Part shown: positions 18,861-29,621 of the stretch, in pieces
Position numbering within the stretch: position 1 is the stretch's first letter
Layout: every line of letters starts with the position of its first letter
Origin: Thoreauomyces humboldtii
Lineage: Eukaryota > Chytridiomycota > Chytridiomycetes > Spizellomycetales > Powellomycetaceae
Direction: 5' to 3'
Length of the DNA stretch: 29,621 nucleotides
NCBI GenBank assembly: GCA_027596035.1
Contig: JADGJA010000218.1
Span: 1 to 29,621 of the forward strand
Translations under genes and position numbers: made by a program
Notes under the pieces: model-generated
The model's database searches: none
Seen by the model: the letters and a program-made list of their open reading frames with translations, nothing else
Told to the model about the DNA's origin: nothing

Positions 18861-19847
18861 ATGTCCGATTGGGGTAACGATAGCATCCTTCCTCGTTTGT
18901 TTACGCCTCTTGCATCCACTTACAGACTCGAAACGCATTGCCACAGAAAACGAAGAGAATGAGATCGCGGTTGCACCTGTGGTCGTTCTTCCCACAAAGG
19001 GAGCTTGGGACGACGAGGACGCAGAGGAGGACGAAATCAAGTCTTCGTGGGAAGATTCTGACGATGCCGCCGAAAAGCCTGCTTCCCCCGCACCCGTCGT
19101 AGCTCCACCAAAGAAGAAGGGCACTCTTTCCCAGAAGCTAGCCGAGAAGAAGGAAGAGGAGATCCGGAAAAAGGCTGAGCGGGCCGCCAAGCTCGTGAGT
19201 CTTTGCGAAGCGGAAATCCAAGGAAATCCAATCGGCAAATTCGCTGACCTCTTTTTCAGGCCGCTGCAGGATCCGAGGAAGAAGAGGACGACTACGAGAC
19301 GGCCGAGGAGCGCAAGGCGCGTCTCGCAAAGGCCGTCATCGACTCTGATCTTCAAAACGCGCGGGATCTGTTCGGCGATCTCGCCATCTCCTCATCCAGC
19401 GACGGTACCACCACCGTCCAGACTTCGAAGATGGAATCCCTGGACCCTACCTCCCGCCCCGACTTCGACGAGTACGTGCAGGAGTGCATGAACAAGTTCT
19501 CCAAGTTCGAGACAAAGACGAACTACAGCTACTTTGTCGAATCTCTCATCCGATCCCTTATGATTCCTGTGAGCGTTGACGACTCTCGACGCATCTCATC
19601 CTCCATCACCGCCGTCATCAGCGAAAAGCAGAAGGCTCAGAAGGCAGCCGTCGGTGGAAAGAAGGGTGCAAAGGCAAAGAAGGCTATGCTGGGCAAGTCC
19701 GCGGGAGGAGACCGAGGAGTGGATACCACGAACTATAACGGTGAGATATGCGGCTGCCATTCGAGATTGAAATGCTTGGACTTGGTTTCTTATGCGTCCC
19801 TTCGTGTAGACACGTACGAATATGATGAGTTCGATGACTTTATGTGA
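18861..19847 (+). CDS. HCR1: Eukaryotic translation initiation factor 3 subunit J
   Basis: Four exons (18861-18873, 18926-19194, 19260-19740, 19810-19847) encode 266 residues; introns are 52, 65 and 69 nt. The first coding exon is only 13 nt and encodes MSDW, the family's standard start. Acidic Trp motifs follow (GAWDDEDAEEDE, SSWEDSDD), then a Lys-rich coiled coil, the conserved RPDFDEYVQECMNKF and YFVESLIRSL, a lysine-rich stretch and the acidic terminal YEYDEFDDFM that ends eIF3j proteins. eIF3j binds the 40S decoding centre and helps in initiation and in ribosome recycling. All landmarks are present and the gene appears complete. Confidence 0.93.
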
Positions 19848-21004
19848 GACACTCTCCTAGAAGCAAGCCGACAAGCGGCGTTTTCTTTGCCCGTCCTGGA
19901 CGTTGGATTATTCCGGCGAGCAGTTCCTCTTTCTCCTTCCACCGGCCATGTAGTCTAATCTTTTTGGGATTCCCATTCGACACCCCACCTCGCTACCCTC
20001 GGAGCGTACAATTCCACGTAGCCATCTTCCCATTTCTGTTATCAATCATTTATCTCCCCCTGGTCTCCCGGCTTTACGGTCTCAGCGGTTTCGTCCTCGA
20101 GTGCACATTTCTGCGACAAGGGGCGATAATAGTGGGTCGCATCAACCACATGGCATCATTCCCAACGATCCTGTGCAGTAAATTGACTGGCGGTCGTCAG
20201 GTCGCACGAGCCTAGCGGCAGGGAGCGAGTGTGGGGCAGTAGAGGTGGGCGAGCATCAAGATACTGGCGGTCCACATCTGTGGTCCACCACCGCCAAAGA
20301 CAAACTCCAATGTACACGTGTACCTTCCGGCATGAAAAAGGGTTTCTCATCGCAAAATCAACCTCACTCACCCCAAGAGCTACAGCTAGCTAAATACATG
20401 TCGCTATGAGCCCATGACGAATGCTTGCTCTGTTGATGTGTGGCACTGCGTGGGATGGAGCAAGATTTGTGTGCGGCCGAGCACACAAAGATGGAAAATG
20501 CGTCCTCATGTGAAAGAGTCGAAGACACCATACCGTAGGAAGGAACGAGTGGAAACCTTTCGCCAAACCGGCGGCCGCTGATTCAAGGAAATGCGGTGGG
20601 TGGACCCATGAATCCGGGACCATTTGCCCAGCACCGCACGTACATGTACTGTAACCCGCGGGCTCTTCCCGGGTAGGTGGTACACTCTTCCCGATCCGCT
20701 GCACGAGTGACTTTCACGTGCGGTCACTGATGGAGGGAAACAGAATTGATCCTTTTCGAGCCGCTGATTTTTTCGACAGACCCGACAGTCTGTTACGACA
20801 GACGGGCTGCTACCCCACACCCACGCTTTCCGGGCCGCTCGTCTTAAAAGAAGAAAAATAGGAGCAACGGCGTGCGTAACGGGGTACCCTCGAACCTCCC
20901 ATGTGTAATCTCTTGTTACGGTAGCGGTAGACAAGTCAGCGCCATGTTTAAAGCGAGCAATTGCTCCTTCTTTCCCTCGGCGGTCCAACATCTCAACTCG
21001 ATAC
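19848..21004. promoter_or_regulatory. 1.16-kb region upstream of the C2H2 factor
   Basis: I see no gene. It contains several perfect palindromes: GTACACGTGTAC with an E-box core at 20312-20323, GTACATGTAC at 20640-20649 and a second CACGTG at 20715-20720. A hairpin-like element lies at 20265-20296, with TGGCGG and CCGCCA arms around CCACATCTGTGG. This looks like a regulated promoter of the downstream transcription factor. Confidence 0.5.
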
Positions 21005-22297
21005 ATGCCAAAGCCGATGCTTCAGAGTCAGAGGCATGACGGCCAGTGTGAAGACCAGCAGAATCTGCCAGGGATACCTTCTCCCATTGGCCTCCCAGTC
21101 CAGGGGAACTGGATACTCTCTACTGGAGACCCTCTATCATCGCCAGTCCCAATGCTCGACTTCTTTGAGTCACCAGTTCCAGGACAACTGAATTTTGCGA
21201 ACCTTGCCGATACACCTCTCAACTCCTCGACACACGCGCTTGGCCACCATTGGCCCAACGACCTGATCGCTTTGCCACCACCGGCGCTTTACTCTTCTCC
21301 CTCCTCATTCGATTTCTCCTCTTCCATCAGAAACCCGCTCATGCCAAGCCCGGCTCTGCCGGCCCTCCCCAACACTCCATTGCTCTTCCCGCTCACTTCA
21401 ACGGCAACTACCAATGTGTTCAATCCGTTCCATGAGATTGCCTTCTGGTCTCCTCAGTTGGCCGCGCTTCCATCGGTCAGCTCGATGCCGTCCGGGCCAG
21501 CCGGGCAACATCTTACATTCGATCAACGTTCGCCATTCGAGACTTTCGGATTCGGCGAACCTTCTCTGTGCCAAGAATACCATCAGAGATCTCGACGGGC
21601 AACCTCGGAGTCGTTCGTACCGGACTCCTTTCGCGGTCAAACGGCATGCAAGGCGTCTCCATCTGGACATGACGCACCAGGACTGGTCGAACCGCACATA
21701 GTCACTCCCAATCTTGTGACGCTGATTCCGACCTCAAACTGTCAACCCGTGGCATCGGAAGCCGCCGCATCGGAAACCGTTGACCGGACTGACAAGGCAA
21801 CTCGTGCGGGCACGAAGCGCCCTCGAAGCGAGTCCTCCGGTGGACCGCTAGCCTCAAAAAGACGCAAAGTCAGAGCTTCCGCTCAGGTTACTGACGACAA
21901 AGATGGCCTTCAATGCCCTTTTCCAGGTAAGCCCGGGTGACCGTGTTGACAAGACACTTGGTCACGGAACCGATCCCAAACCCCTCCCTCTCCATCAGAT
22001 TGCGACAAAAAGTTTCCTCTCTCAAGCATCAAACAGCTCGTCTCCCACCTCACCGTCCACTCTGCACTCCGACCTTACAAATGCGAAGCACCCGGATGCC
22101 CGAAAGCGTTCGCTCGACAGCACGATGCCTTCCGTCACTATCGAAGCATGCACGAACCCGCCACCTTTGAGTGCGAGTTCTGCCATGCTCTTTTCAGCAG
22201 ACGTGACACCCTCCGTGATCATCTTTCGATGGCCCAGCAGAGACCGTGTCCGACGCGTGCGAGGAAACGTTCAACTTCGACGGCGTCCACGTCCTGA
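21005..22297 (+). CDS. C2H2 zinc-finger transcription factor
   Basis: Two exons (21005-21926 and 21999-22297; 72-nt phase-1 intron) encode 406 residues. The first 280 are Pro/Ser-rich and look disordered, like an activation region. A basic patch (GTKRPRSES and SKRRKVRAS), a probable nuclear signal, precedes the fingers. Finger 1 starts at Cys304 (CPFPDCDKKF, H-x3-H ending HLTVH) and has two extra residues between the second Cys and the first His. Finger 2 is CEAPGCPKAFARQHDAFRHY with H-x4-H. Finger 3 (CEFCHALFSRRDTLRDHL) has both cysteines and one histidine but lacks a normal second His; a Cys nine residues later could substitute. The intron splits finger 1, so the domain is visible only after splicing. 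The spacing resembles fungal KHDL/RKD-type C2H2 regulators. DNA target unknown. Confidence 0.85.
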
Positions 22298-22703
22298 TCA
22301 CGCGGATCGTCCGCTGCCTGACATCGTCGCCCTTTAGTATATATATACCCTTTCTGGTCTACCCCTCCTCATCTATAATTTTGATATATACACATAGATC
22401 TATACCTACCACATCGATCGTTCATCTTATACCTGAGGGTAGGCATAGTGTAACGGAAGAAGGTGCTGTTGGTGCAGGCGAAGCTCTCGAAAACGAGTCG
22501 TATCATCTTGTCGAGTCGGAGATGCAAGCCCTCCCTCTCCCATTGCCGCCGTCCCAGTTTAGACGACACTTCCACATGCCTCGGTTCTTTCTTTCCGTCC
22601 GTTTCCTAGTGATACCAAGAAGACAGCGGGTCTGTCCTTTCGATTCCGGCTCGACCACGTCAACAAAACAAATCCAAGTACGCCGAAAGGCCGCTTTTCT
22701 GCC
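22298..22703. other. Spacer between the C2H2 factor and the WD40 gene
   Basis: It contains AT-rich TATATATA at 22337-22346 and GATATATACAC near 22382. The former may belong to the 3' end of the C2H2 gene. No gene is seen. Confidence 0.45.
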
Positions 22704-25700
22704 ATGCCAGCACGACATCTGGAAAAGGAGCTGGCCATGCTTCGTAAGTCGGTAGTCCCTTCAGGACTGTCTCAGGACTGGGAGGCAGTCGGGGTATGTC
22801 GGTTCATGTCGGTCCTTTGACTGTCGCATCACTGGCTGACGGACAACGGACTCGACAGACAATGAACGAGCGGCCTAGCGATAGCTGGAGACAGACTTTG
22901 AATCCTAGAGGGAAGAAGGGGCAGAGGTGAGGTGATCAGCACCCGAAACTCTACACGATCGGAGTATCGGCCAGGCACTCAAAATCTGCCGTACTCTCGC
23001 AGGACGACGCTTGTAGATACGTCGATAGCCACGATCCAGGATGGAGCCAAATGGGCAACCAGCATGGCAGTGGTTGAGGTATAGAGATCACTCGTCGTTC
23101 CATATTCTATTATGACCGTTGATGCATGATCACACATTCTCAGGATACGCCATTCGTCGTGGTAGGATCCGCGTCCCGGTCAAACAACCTGTTCATCATC
23201 GAGACCATCCCAGAGACCGCGGATGATGAGGACTCTGAGGCATCCCAGCTCATAAAGGTCCGACAGTCCGTCTAATTCCGCCGGAGAAGCTACCAAAGCC
23301 GTTGCGTCAGGCTCATCCTGATGTGCACTAGGTACGATCCACCTTCACGGCTCCCAATCCCATCCACACGCTATCAGTCTCGGGATCGCACCTCCTCACG
23401 GGCGGTGCAGGCGGCTGCGTTCAGGTATTTGACATGGATCACGATGAGCTAGATCAGAAAGGCCGTGGGATGGCTCATGTAACGGAAATGGCGTTGGTCG
23501 CTGCCCGAGCAGTACGTATCACCGAGGGTCTCGATCTTGTACAAGCTTTATCGCCACGCTAAAAGCTTTGTTCAGAGGGCACCCATCTCCCCGCCGCAGA
23601 AAATGGCAGGAAGTCTTCGGATCCAATGTCTCGAGTTCGCACCACGGACACTTGCGTCCCCGTCTGACGATGCATCAGTGGCGCCGCAGACCGCACCCGC
23701 GACGCTTTTCCTCGCCACCATCGGCAAAACTCTCTCACTCTGTGACTTTCAGACGTTGAAGGTGACCTCGACCACCGCCATCGGCTCCGACGCTCTCCAA
23801 ACCGCCACATGGTCTCCTCATGTGGACACCCGCATGATCGCCACAGGCGGGGTGGACCGTTCCATCAACGTCCTGGACGCCCGTCTTCTCGGAGATCCCA
23901 CCACCATCGTCTGGAAGGTTCCCGACGCTCACGGCGGGGCCGTCACGGACGTCAGGTTCAACCCCTTCGTCCCGTACTGGCTCGCCAGCACCGGTGACGA
24001 TCGGGTCGTCAAGATGTGGGACGTTCGATACCTCTCCCATCCCGTCGCTCGCATCGGGGCCCACTACCACGCCGTCCACTCCCTGGCGTGGTCCAATTCC
24101 CACGCCGAGACCATCACCACCGTCTCGAGCGACAGGTCGTGGAGGGCTTGGTCCTTCCTCAGCGGTGCGGACACGAGGAGGGACGACGATGCTTCTGGAT
24201 CGGCGTTCGTCTCGTGTCCTGGGTCCGAGTGGGGAAGGTCCTCGTATGCGGAGGGAAGGGAGATGGCGGTGATAGGGGCTCAGATGGTGGGAGAATTCAG
24301 CGACGATGTCAGCCCGCTCATCCGGGTGGTAGCTTCGAAGAGGCTGTTGGACACGTACTATACGCTGTCGGCCGTCGGGGAGGTGTGCTGTCATACGGTC
24401 GCGGGAAATGCGTTCTCGCCCGTCATTCCTCATCGGTACACACCTCTCAGATGGTTCGCCCGACGTTTATGGACAAAGCTAAACGCCCGACGCATTTTCA
24501 GATTTGACATGACAGATCATCCACTGGAGCACGAGGTCGAACACCAGATCCACACCCGAAAGCTCCCGGCCGCCTACCTCGACGTGGTTCAGATCTGTCG
24601 AGAAGCTCGTCAGGAAGGTAAACTCCTGGCCGCGAACGAGAAAGAGATCCTGGAGCTCTGCATACCGACCGCTCCCATCGACGCGACAAGGTGGACCGTC
24701 CCGCTTCCGTCCATGTCGGAGCGAACGGCTGGGCAAGCCGCGGTCGAATGCGTGAGGGGCGAACTGGACGGCTACACGTACTTCCTGCCGCCAAAGTTCG
24801 GGAGGACCATCGAGGGGATGCGACTGGTACGGCAGTTTCATATTGTTCCCACTTGACCTTGAGGATGTTAGCTAGCTCAAAGATGCAATGCGCTTATCGT
24901 CTCAGATCAAGCCTGGTCCTCAAAAGGACTTCGAGCTGGCCGTGGCAAGATGTCGCATCGTCACGGACGTCCTCGAAGGTCGTTGGGACACGGTGGTCAA
25001 AGACGAGAAGCTGATACGTCGTGGAATGGAGCTAGATCCCCATTTCATCAATGGAAATACCCTGCGGGTGAGAGTCTCCCGTATGCTTGTGCCCGTAGCC
25101 AAAGCCGTGATGATCTGACGTGGCCATTCTCTGGGAAACCTCAGTTCCTCATTCAATCCATCCTCCAACACGACTACATCAAAGGCCTCTCCCTCGGTCT
25201 GAAGTTTGTCCAAGTGATCGAAGATACACCACAGCGTGCTTTCTCGGATACAGCCGACGCCTTCGGTGTCCTTCTCTTCCCGACCGTTTTCGACGACGCG
25301 ACTTGGCTCCCACCTCCCACTCCCGACTGGGACAACGTGCCCGCAGCCACGAGGAAGCTTGCGGTGGTGGCAGAGTTTGCGGTCCAGGCTTTGAAGCGTG
25401 ACAACGAGGAGGCGTTGGTGGTCGATGTGTCCGACGCTGGATCGCCGGTCAAGAAAGGTCACGCGAGAGGCACGTCCCTGGATACTGGTGGGAAGGTTGC
25501 GGCAACTGGAAGGAACGGAACCTCGTCTGACGTCAAGGCCAAGGCCATGAAACGATTGACCGAAACCAGCGACATGATAGCCCCCATGTTGAGACTCGAG
25601 ATGTGAGTTCATCGGCTCTTGGACAGATCAGACGGTTTCCCTCCATCAGATGTCGGTTCTCATTTTGAGCTCCGCAGTCGTCTTTCCAAGGCAGTTCTAA

Positions 25701-26766
25701 ATCCAACGCCAACCTTCCACGCCGACGTTCTACGAATCTTCGAGAACATCGAAGAGGAAAACGACGAAGAGGAGACACTCCAGAAACGACCGTTCGCCGA
25801 GCGAACCGTTTCCGCCTACGCCGTCCGGTTCTACTTCGATGCACTGATCCATCACGAACGGTTCCAAGAGTACTGGACTACCTGCTTTGACGTCGCCGCC
25901 GTAAAGTTACCCCTACCGCCCTCAACTGTTGCTAATCGAAATCCTGACCAATCTCTTTTGTGATTTCTCTTGCTTCGAATACAGTTATACGCCCAGCACG
26001 ACATCTCCCACAACCTCCTCGACCACGCTCTCCGATGCGGCTGGCCGCAGTTCGACCTGTACGTCCGAACGCTCTACGACTCGTCCACCTCGAAGCTCGC
26101 CGAGGCGCTCGAGGTCGACCGGGAGGCCGAGAGGGAGACCCTCACCGCCGTGCTGCTCAACGCCATCGATCTCCTCAACGAGGCCATCGTCCCCGTCGTC
26201 CAGTGCGGAGGTTACCTGGCGAAACTGGGTGCGCTGGACAGGGAGAGGACGGACGCGCTGAAAGGGGAGTTTCTGGAACTTTTCAAGTGAGTTCGAGATT
26301 TTCGTCCCCCCCGATTGAAATTCTCTTTACGCTTTTGAGATCGCGAGCACACGTTGGGGTGCAGGTCGTTGACGACATCCACTTTTTTCTCTGGTTGGAT
26401 ATAGCATGCTGAGATTCTCCCTCCTTCGCGCTCTCGACGTGATCGGTACCGTCGTGGGGGCGGGATGCGTAAGGTGAGACGACGGGATACCCACAAAAGA
26501 AATCTTTTACCAAGATGTACCCACTGACAGCTTACACACGTTACAAACACCCTCCATGCAGAGAGGGAGCCCAGAGCTCACAGGCAGCGGTCAAGAACAC
26601 GCTCCAGACGAGCGCGGTGGCCGGACGCAGGATGGGCGGGGGAGCGGGAGGAAGCAACGTCGCGGGCGGTCCTCACAATCCGGCAGCGGAGCTCATGACA
26701 GAGATTTCGAGCCTCGTGGATGCGTTGGGCAAGGTCGGAAGGACCGACGCTCCTGTTCGAGAATGA
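22704..26766 (+). CDS. WD40-repeat protein, 13 exons, family not identified
   Basis: The exons are 22704-22793, 22859-22926, 23003-23078, 23144-23257, 23332-23511, 23576-24435, 24502-24826, 24906-25067, 25145-25602, 25678-25900, 25985-26286, 26405-26473 and 26562-26766, giving 1043 residues. All junctions are GT-AG and keep the frame. The first half is a beta-propeller: FVVVGSASRSNNLF, LLTGGAGGCVQVFD, IATGGVDRSINVLD, LASTGDDRVVKMWDVRY and HAVHSLAWSNSHAETI, several being WD-type strands with the D-x-x-x-K-x-WD pattern. The second half is helical, with RKLPAAYLDVVQICREARQ, then a long alpha-rich region and a Gly/Ala-rich end. This propeller-plus-helix plan is shared by coat, IFT and vacuolar-trafficking proteins, but I cannot place it in any one family. 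The small exon 12 and its 118-nt preceding intron are the least certain part. Confidence 0.75.
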
Positions 26767-27135
26767 AGGATGGGAAACCTCGGTGTTGGACGGTGGATCT
26801 GAGTCTCGATGGGGGGTGGGTCTCATCTGCTCACATGCCCTTGCCATGATTGCAGAGAGCCTGCCACAACCCTCACGCTCCTCATAATCATCACCATCTC
26901 AACGAGTGCCTTCGGTTCAAAACATCGTTCTTCGAGCGTGCAGAACGGTCTAGTGCTCGTAGCTTTCTCCCTGACAACCTTGCCAGTAAACTTCCACCCC
27001 CTCTCCTGCCAGCCCGTAGCACCTCGAGACACTCGTTCGGCACATGAACATTTCGGGACATTTTCGCATTGTCGCAGAGGAAAGCGCATTGAGGGAATAA
27101 TAAAAGTGTGGGGGGGAAGAGGCGAATCGATCCAT
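26767..27135. other. Convergent 3' flanks of the WD40 and ATP synthase d genes
   Basis: There is no gene here. The interval holds the 3' ends of two converging genes. Confidence 0.6.
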
Positions 27136-27957
27136 CTAGAAACCGACGATAAAGTCGCCGAACCTCTCGTAGTATCCAGGAACCTTCCACTGTCCACGCT
27201 TGACCATCTTCTCGACGGTCTTGTCGAGGTCGGGGTAGGCCTTCGCGACGTCTTCGACCTGTAACAAAGGTGTATTTTAGGATGGCTGGATAGATGTGAG
27301 AGATAGGGGAGTTGACAACTTACGGTGAGCTGGTCGACGGGACGGGCCGTCTCGATGTTGTTGAGGAGGCTCTTGAGCTCGTCGACCTCGACGTTGACCT
27401 TCTGGGCAGTCTTCTGGGCGGCTGTGACCTGTGGGAACGACGAGAAAGGTTCAGCTTGGTGCCCCGAGGTGGTTCCGAGCTTCCTCCTCCCCTCCCTCGC
27501 CTTCCCTCGCATGATCCTCCGGCTTTCCAGTGAGAGGTGGATCATGGGTTCTGTGCCATCCCATGGCGCGACCCTCCCCCCAAGAAAAACCCCCTCCAAG
27601 ACGAGCGGGAACGCAAAAACAGGGAGCCCCAGAACAAGAATGGTAGGAAAAAAAACGCACCGCGGCCTTCTGCTGTCCCTCGATGGCACGGAGCTGTTCC
27701 TTGAGGTCGTAGGTGGCGGGAGTGAAGGACTTGAACGCCTTCTCCGCGTCCGCGACGACTTTCTGGTTCTTCAGGATCTTGGCGTAGTGGGAGAAGTCGA
27801 TTGTGGCCGACTGTTCGCGGAGATCGGTGACGGTCTTTGTGAGCTCGGTGTGACGACGACGGAAGGCGTTGACGGAGGCGACCGTCTCGGGTTTGAGCTT
27901 TCCGCCGAGTGCGGACCAGTCCACCCGGGTGGCTGCTTGACGTGCTGGAGTGGCCAT
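27136..27957 (-). CDS. ATP7: Mitochondrial ATP synthase subunit d
   Basis: Three exons (27957-27661, 27428-27324, 27258-27136) encode 174 residues, the standard size of fungal Atp7. Landmarks in order are the start ARQAATRVDWSALGGKL, then IDFSHYAKILKNQKVV, TPATYDLKEQLRAIEG, LLNNIETARPVDQLT and the C-terminal KRGQWKVPGYYERFGD. Subunit d is part of the peripheral stalk of F1Fo ATP synthase on the matrix side of the inner membrane and keeps F1 from rotating. As in yeast Atp7, a separate cleavable presequence is not obvious. Intron 1 is 232 nt, about three times the usual length here, while intron 2 is 65 nt. Both are phase 0 and GT-AG. Confidence 0.95.
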
Positions 27958-28272
27958 GGTTCGTCTGGTTTACGTTGGGTAGTTTGGTGAAGGGGGTTCT
28001 AATGACCTATTTGAAGGGGCGGAAGAGAGGAAAGCTTCGGGCGGAAAGAGCCTTCTTCTTCCAGCTGTCAAAAACAAACAAGAGCGCAAATGGGCAACCG
28101 CATGGCAAAGGTCCCAGAGATCTTTTGCACGTCGTCATTGTTCGAAACGGAAAAGGCATTGTTATTGGTACTAGTCTAGAAGGTGAATGCATTGCGTGAA
28201 GGGTAAGGGAAGGGATGCGTCGCGGGGTGTATAAGAGATAAAAAGTCAAAAAGTCGTCAAGCTATCCGGTCC
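27958..28272. promoter_or_regulatory. ATP7 promoter and 3' flank of the FAS1 gene
   Basis: A 315-bp interval between two minus-strand genes. I see no TATA box near the ATP7 start and nothing else notable. Confidence 0.5.
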
Positions 28273-29496
28273 TTACAGCCCGACTGCTGCAGCGGCAAGA
28301 CCTGCCGCCACGAGTCCCGCAACTGCTCCCAGACCCTGGGCACCCGACGTGCTAGCAGCAGCGGTACCGGTGGCCTGTGCGTTCACGGAGGACGCGGCTG
28401 CTGGTGCAGAGGACGACACCACGGCCGCGGTGGTCTGGGCAGGGGTGATCGCCACGGTGGACGCCGGGACGGCGACGGAGGAGGAGGCGGCAGCAACAGC
28501 CGCGGTGGACGAGGCGGCAGCGGCTCCGACAGGGATCGTGCCGAGCGTCACGACGGCGGTGGTGTCCGCCGCGGGGAGTGTGGCGGGCTTGATCACCGCG
28601 TCCAAGGTGTGCATGGCACCGGAACCGGTGGGCACGTCGACAAGCTGACCGAAGGGAAGACCCGCGATGGTGCTCGTCTCTCCGCTCACGGCGAGGACGG
28701 CGGTCGCTCCGCTGATGGAGGTGAGGGTCCCTGGGTTAAGCTCGGTGCTGAAGAAGGACGTGGGGAAGATGTGCGCCCCGAGAACGTAGGCGAGCTGGTT
28801 GGGCGCCAGGCCAGTCAACCAGGTGGCAGCCGTGACGGCCGCGTCCGAGGGGACGAAGATCGTGACCCCCGTCTGAGCGTTGAGAGCGTTGATGGCGTTG
28901 ATCTGCTGGAACAGCTTGTTGAACAGGGTGGCCTTTGGCAGGGCAAGCATGGCGACGGAGGGAGCAACGGGTGCTTCGAACGGGATGGGGGAGATGTAGA
29001 GCCATCCGTCGTCGCACTGGATCTCGGCCGTCAAGATGCCCTCCTGGGTAGACGAGCGAACGTGGATCTCCGCAGGGCCCTGAGGCACGTAGTTGTCGAA
29101 CCTAACACGAAAGAAAATCACAGTTGTGAGACTTTGTCGCCAGGGTGGATCCGACCGTGATCCACGGACTCACAGAATGGCATCGGTGGGGTTGGCCGTC
29201 GAGCGGACCACGTGGTAGTTGTTCACGTCAGTGGGGATGACGGTGCCGGTAGGGAGGAAGAAGACGCCCAGGTCGTTGGCGGCAAGGTTTCCAGTAGCTC
29301 GGTCTGCGGTGATGGAAGCGTCGGTTGGAGCGACGAGCATCTTGCCCGTGGTTGCTGCTGACCATGCAGGGTTGGCAGACAAGGCGGCTGCGACCATGGA
29401 AATCTCTGGGCGAGTGGCGAGGGTCTGGGCAATGGTCGCGGCGGATGCCGACGACAGGAAGCCGAGTGCCGAAACGACGGTGATAGTGAGCTTCAT
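28273..29496 (-). CDS. GPI-anchored fasciclin (FAS1) domain protein
   Basis: Two exons (29496-29174 and 29101-28273; 72-nt phase-2 intron) encode 383 residues. A signal peptide (MKLTITVVSALGFLSSASA) is followed by a degenerate first FAS1-like segment (MLVAPTDASITA, NNYHVVRS) and a clearer second FAS1 domain at about residues 155-290: LFNKLFQQINAINALNAQTG, VTIFVPSDAAV, AYVLGAHIFPTSFF and MHTLDAVI. An Ala/Ser/Thr-rich stalk, probably O-glycosylated, ends in a small-residue/hydrophobic tail (GLVAAGLAAAAVGL) typical of GPI-anchor addition. FAS1 proteins mediate cell adhesion or vacuolar and cell-surface functions in fungi. The ligand is unknown. Confidence 0.88.
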
Positions 29497-29567
29497 CTCT
29501 TGGGTGATTGTACGGCGGGTCGTGTGTTTGCGGGGAGGGGAGGGAGGGACAATGTGAGCGGAGACGG

Positions 29568-29573
29568 TTATAA
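29568..29573 (-). promoter_or_regulatory. TATA-like box of the FAS1 gene
   Basis: TTATAA on either strand, within CCTTTATAACC on the minus strand, lies 72 bp before the ATG at 29496. No other gene start is near. Confidence 0.45.
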
Positions 29574-29621
29574 AGGCAAGGTGGTAGACCAGCTACAGAA
29601 AGGGGGAGATGCTGCTATTCC

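Noticed and set aside
20506..21006. Open frame of 166 codons on the minus strand
   Set aside because: It has no C-ending codon bias and no motif, and it overlaps the promoter of the C2H2 factor; probably chance.

Overview
The window is nuclear DNA from a fungus that makes flagellated cells, most likely a zoosporic lineage such as Chytridiomycota, Blastocladiomycota or a relative. Three observations support this. The genes are split by many short introns (mostly 52-88 nt, GT-AG, often with a CTGAC or CTAAC-like branch site), and codons strongly prefer C in third position. Several genes are fungal in character (an LCL2-type secreted protein, a Pho85-type cyclin, a C2H2 factor of fungal type, eIF3j, ATP synthase subunit d). 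One gene, at 17098-18447, is a clear radial spoke head protein 3, an axonemal protein absent from non-flagellated fungi. All exon models here come from reading splice sites and reading frames by eye; no transcript data were available.

Layout, left to right. 1-3216 (+) is the 3' part of a large coiled-coil gene carrying two unrelated tandem repeats, both with a 180-bp period. Its end, including the stop codon, is duplicated again just downstream. 3481-4279 (-) is a DUF924 protein. 4531-4800 (-) is a possible small RG-rich protein. 5191-5685 (+) is an LCL2-like secreted cysteine protein. 5858-6926 (-) is an RNPS1-like SR/RRM splicing factor. 7557-8617 (+) is a PCL5-like Pho85 cyclin, reading away from RNPS1. 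8814-9809 (+) is a DUF1295 / steroid 5-alpha-reductase-like membrane protein. About 2.6 kb without a recognisable gene follows.

12390-13303 (+) is the most unusual gene. It encodes a small secreted Gly/Tyr-rich protein in which each repeat is its own exon, all introns are phase 0, and one intron has a GC-AG border. Next come a RING-finger protein (14348-15928, +), mitochondrial ribosomal protein bS21m (16141-16696, -), RSP3 (17098-18447, +) and eIF3j (18861-19847, +). After a 1.16-kb regulatory-looking gap lie a C2H2 zinc-finger factor (21005-22297, +), a 13-exon WD40 protein of about 1043 residues (22704-26766, +), ATP synthase subunit d (27136-27957, -) and a GPI-anchored fasciclin (FAS1) protein (28273-29496, -).

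The genes do not form one pathway. They are a typical compact fungal mix of housekeeping functions (translation, mitochondrial ATP synthesis and ribosome, splicing), cell-surface or secretory proteins (LCL2-like, FAS1, the repeat-exon protein), regulators (cyclin, C2H2 factor, RING protein) and a flagellar gene. The best candidates for something undescribed are the repeat-exon secreted protein, the gene-less block before it that contains an apparently unattached core promoter, and the repeat biology of the coiled-coil gene.
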